From positions 1 to 32,691 of the forward strand of contig JBDNFD010000130.1 in assembly GCA_041689995.1 (NCBI GenBank): a DNA stretch of 32,691 nucleotides, read 5' to 3'. A program made the position numbers and the translations under genes. The stretch comes from DASSWG01 sp041689995. Lineage in GTDB: Bacteria; Bacteroidota; Bacteroidia; Flavobacteriales; Flavobacteriaceae. Each line of letters opens with the position of its first letter. The first letter of the stretch is position 1. Of the stretch, positions 31,518-32,691 are shown piece after piece. Below the pieces are notes generated by a model. It was not told where the DNA came from, ran no database searches, and worked only from the letters and a program-made list of their open reading frames with translations.

Positions 31518-32645
31518 ATGGAAAACGAGCACAAAAAAGGACGCGGCGCCCAAATAAACGTTCAAAACCGATTTTTCAAAGATGAACATATTGTTGATCA
31601 GGATTTTTTGGAATTTTGCGAAAAAGAAGGCGAAAAACCTTCGGAAGACAAAACGTCTTTTTCAGAAGTCTTTCCGAAAACAATTGTCAACAAAGTTGAA
31701 AGTCCGGATGTGGGAATGTTTTATTCGGTAAATCCGTATCAAGGCTGTGAACACGGCTGTGTATATTGTTACGCACGCAATTCGCATGAATATTGGGGAT
31801 ACAGTGCGGGGCTGGATTTTGAAAAGAAAATTTTGGTTAAGAAAAATGCTCCACAATTATTGGAAGCGAAATTGAAAAGTAAAAATTGGGTCCCTCATCC
31901 CATTTCATTTTCGGGAAATACAGATTGTTACCAGCCTATCGAAAAAAAGTTGGAAATCACGCGAAAATGTCTTGAAGTCATGTGGAAGTGGAAACACCCG
32001 ACAGGCATCATCACAAAAAATTCACTGATTTTGCGCGATTTGGATATTTTGAAAGAAATGGCAAAATTTAATTTGATCCGGGTAAATATTTCTATTACCT
32101 CGTTGAGCGAGAAAACGCGAATGTTGCTGGAACCGCGAACTGCAAGTATCAAAAAACGCTTGGAAACCGTTCGGATCCTATCGGAAAACGGAATCCCTGT
32201 AAATGTGATGATGGCACCCATAATTCCCTCGTTGAACAGTCATGAAATTTTTCCATTGGTAAAAAAAGTGTCAGAATTGGGTGCGCTTTCCATTGGATAT
32301 ACTATCGTTCGGTTGAATGGTGCCGTTGCAGAAATTTTCTCCGATTGGCTTCAAAAAGCCATGCCCGATCGTGCGGATCGTATTCTCCATCAAATCGCGG
32401 CTTGTCATGATGGAAAATTGAACGATTCCGAATATGGCCGGCGAATGAAAGGTGACGGAAAAATCGCAGAGCAAATTCATGTAACTTTTAAAGTGGCGAA
32501 GAATAAATATTTGATAGGGAAATCGATTCCACCATTGGACGATTCTCTTTTTTGGCTCTATTCTAATTTACGATTGATATTATATTTTTTGTCTAACTAT
32601 CTAAAAATAAGATACTTTGTCGTGAATATTTTCAAAAAACCTTGA
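31518..32645 (+). CDS. PA0069-family radical SAM protein (SplB-like) with atypical C-terminus
   Basis: This 375-residue protein belongs to the PA0069 group of radical SAM enzymes, related to spore photoproduct lyase SplB. The [4Fe-4S] cluster motif is Cys77, Cys81 and Cys84 in GCEHGCVYCYARNSHEYWG, followed by the group's SAGLDFEKKILVKKNAP and SFSGNTDCYQPIEKK blocks. The substrate is unknown; DNA repair is a guess from SplB. An in-frame ATG at 31464 would read through the terminator hairpin, so ATG 31518 (MENEHKKGRGAQIN) is chosen. After DDSLF (residue 345) the last 30 residues are hydrophobic and unlike the usual short tail. The change falls at a run of six T (32548-32553), where a single added T would give a short ending and stop at 32564-32566. 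A frameshift or sequencing error is likely. Confidence 0.85.
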   Translation: MENEHKKGRGAQINVQNRFFKDEHIVDQDFLEFCEKEGEKPSEDKTSFSEVFPKTIVNKVESPDVGMFYSVNPYQGCEHGCVYCYARNSHEYWGYSAGLDFEKKILVKKNAPQLLEAKLKSKNWVPHPISFSGNTDCYQPIEKKLEITRKCLEVMWKWKHPTGIITKNSLILRDLDILKEMAKFNLIRVNISITSLSEKTRMLLEPRTASIKKRLETVRILSENGIPVNVMMAPIIPSLNSHEIFPLVKKVSELGALSIGYTIVRLNGAVAEIFSDWLQKAMPDRADRILHQIAACHDGKLNDSEYGRRMKGDGKIAEQIHVTFKVAKNKYLIGKSIPPLDDSLFWLYSNLRLILYFLSNYLKIRYFVVNIFKKP

Positions 32646-32691
32646 TGTTTTTCTAAAACCGCTGGTTTAAAATGTAAAAAAACTCTTGTAA

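Noticed and set aside
1..32691. Prophage, insertion sequence, integron, rRNA or tRNA genes
   Set aside because: No transposase, integrase, phage structural gene, conserved rRNA segment or tRNA cloverleaf was recognised on either strand.

Overview
This window looks like chromosomal DNA from a member of the Bacteroidota, most likely a Flavobacteriia/Flavobacteriaceae species. The DNA is A+T-rich and few genes have a clear Shine-Dalgarno sequence. Several genes are preceded by the Bacteroidota -7 promoter motif TAnnTTTG, sometimes with a TTG -33 box 20-21 bp upstream. The gene set fits too: single-chain PurL, a ResB-CcsA fusion, a RibB with a decayed RibA half, HemJ, a ferrochelatase with a Cys-rich loop, and an ftsK-lolA-lptG-ribB run. 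Genus and species cannot be read from the sequence. No rRNA, tRNA, CRISPR, insertion sequence or prophage was seen.

Layout. Positions 1-190 hold an in-register 8-bp repeat array that runs into the 3' end of a long-chain acyl-CoA synthetase gene (184-1953, minus). Next is purL (2200-5874, minus). Divergent from purL is a plus-strand envelope and cell-division block: diacylglycerol/undecaprenol kinase, ftsK, a LolA-like carrier, an LptF/LptG permease and a RibBX-like riboflavin gene (6009-12200). Its last gene overlaps the end of a convergent minus-strand group: a DUF2809 membrane protein, a KdnA-like sugar aminotransferase, and an overlapping DUF2442/DUF4160 pair (12178-14282). A second minus-strand operon-like group runs from 17784 down to 14382: DUF2520 protein, KdsC-type HAD phosphatase, UbiA-like prenyltransferase, Maf nucleotide pyrophosphatase, and a short MscS-like channel. 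Divergent from this is the 1097-residue ccsBA cytochrome c maturation gene (17992-21285), closed by a strong bidirectional terminator. Then come a minus-strand rmuC-thioesterase pair, and a divergent region filled by a 7-bp-period array between the rmuC and hemH promoters. The rest is on the plus strand: ferrochelatase, a glutamate-synthase-like FMN/Fe-S protein, HemJ, an orphan NtrY-like histidine kinase, an enoyl-CoA hydratase, a secreted protein of unknown function, and a PA0069-type radical SAM protein whose C-terminus looks altered.

How the genes fit together. Most are housekeeping. Two themes recur. One is haem and cytochrome c: HemH and HemJ catalyse the last steps of haem b formation, and CcsBA exports haem and attaches it to apocytochromes. 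The other is the Gram-negative envelope: LolA, LptF/G, DgkA, KdsC and a KdnA-like enzyme, which together raise the possibility of Kdo or 8-amino-Kdo in the LPS core. Fatty-acid activation and beta-oxidation are represented by FadD, a thioesterase and a crotonase.

No clear new defence or mobile system was found. The most unusual unexplained structure is a set of fixed-period intergenic arrays: 8 bp at 1-190, 7 bp at 23349-23490, 7 bp at 24608-24649, and a mini-array at 13795-13822. Their units vary in sequence but keep strict register, and two of them begin inside the last codons of a gene.
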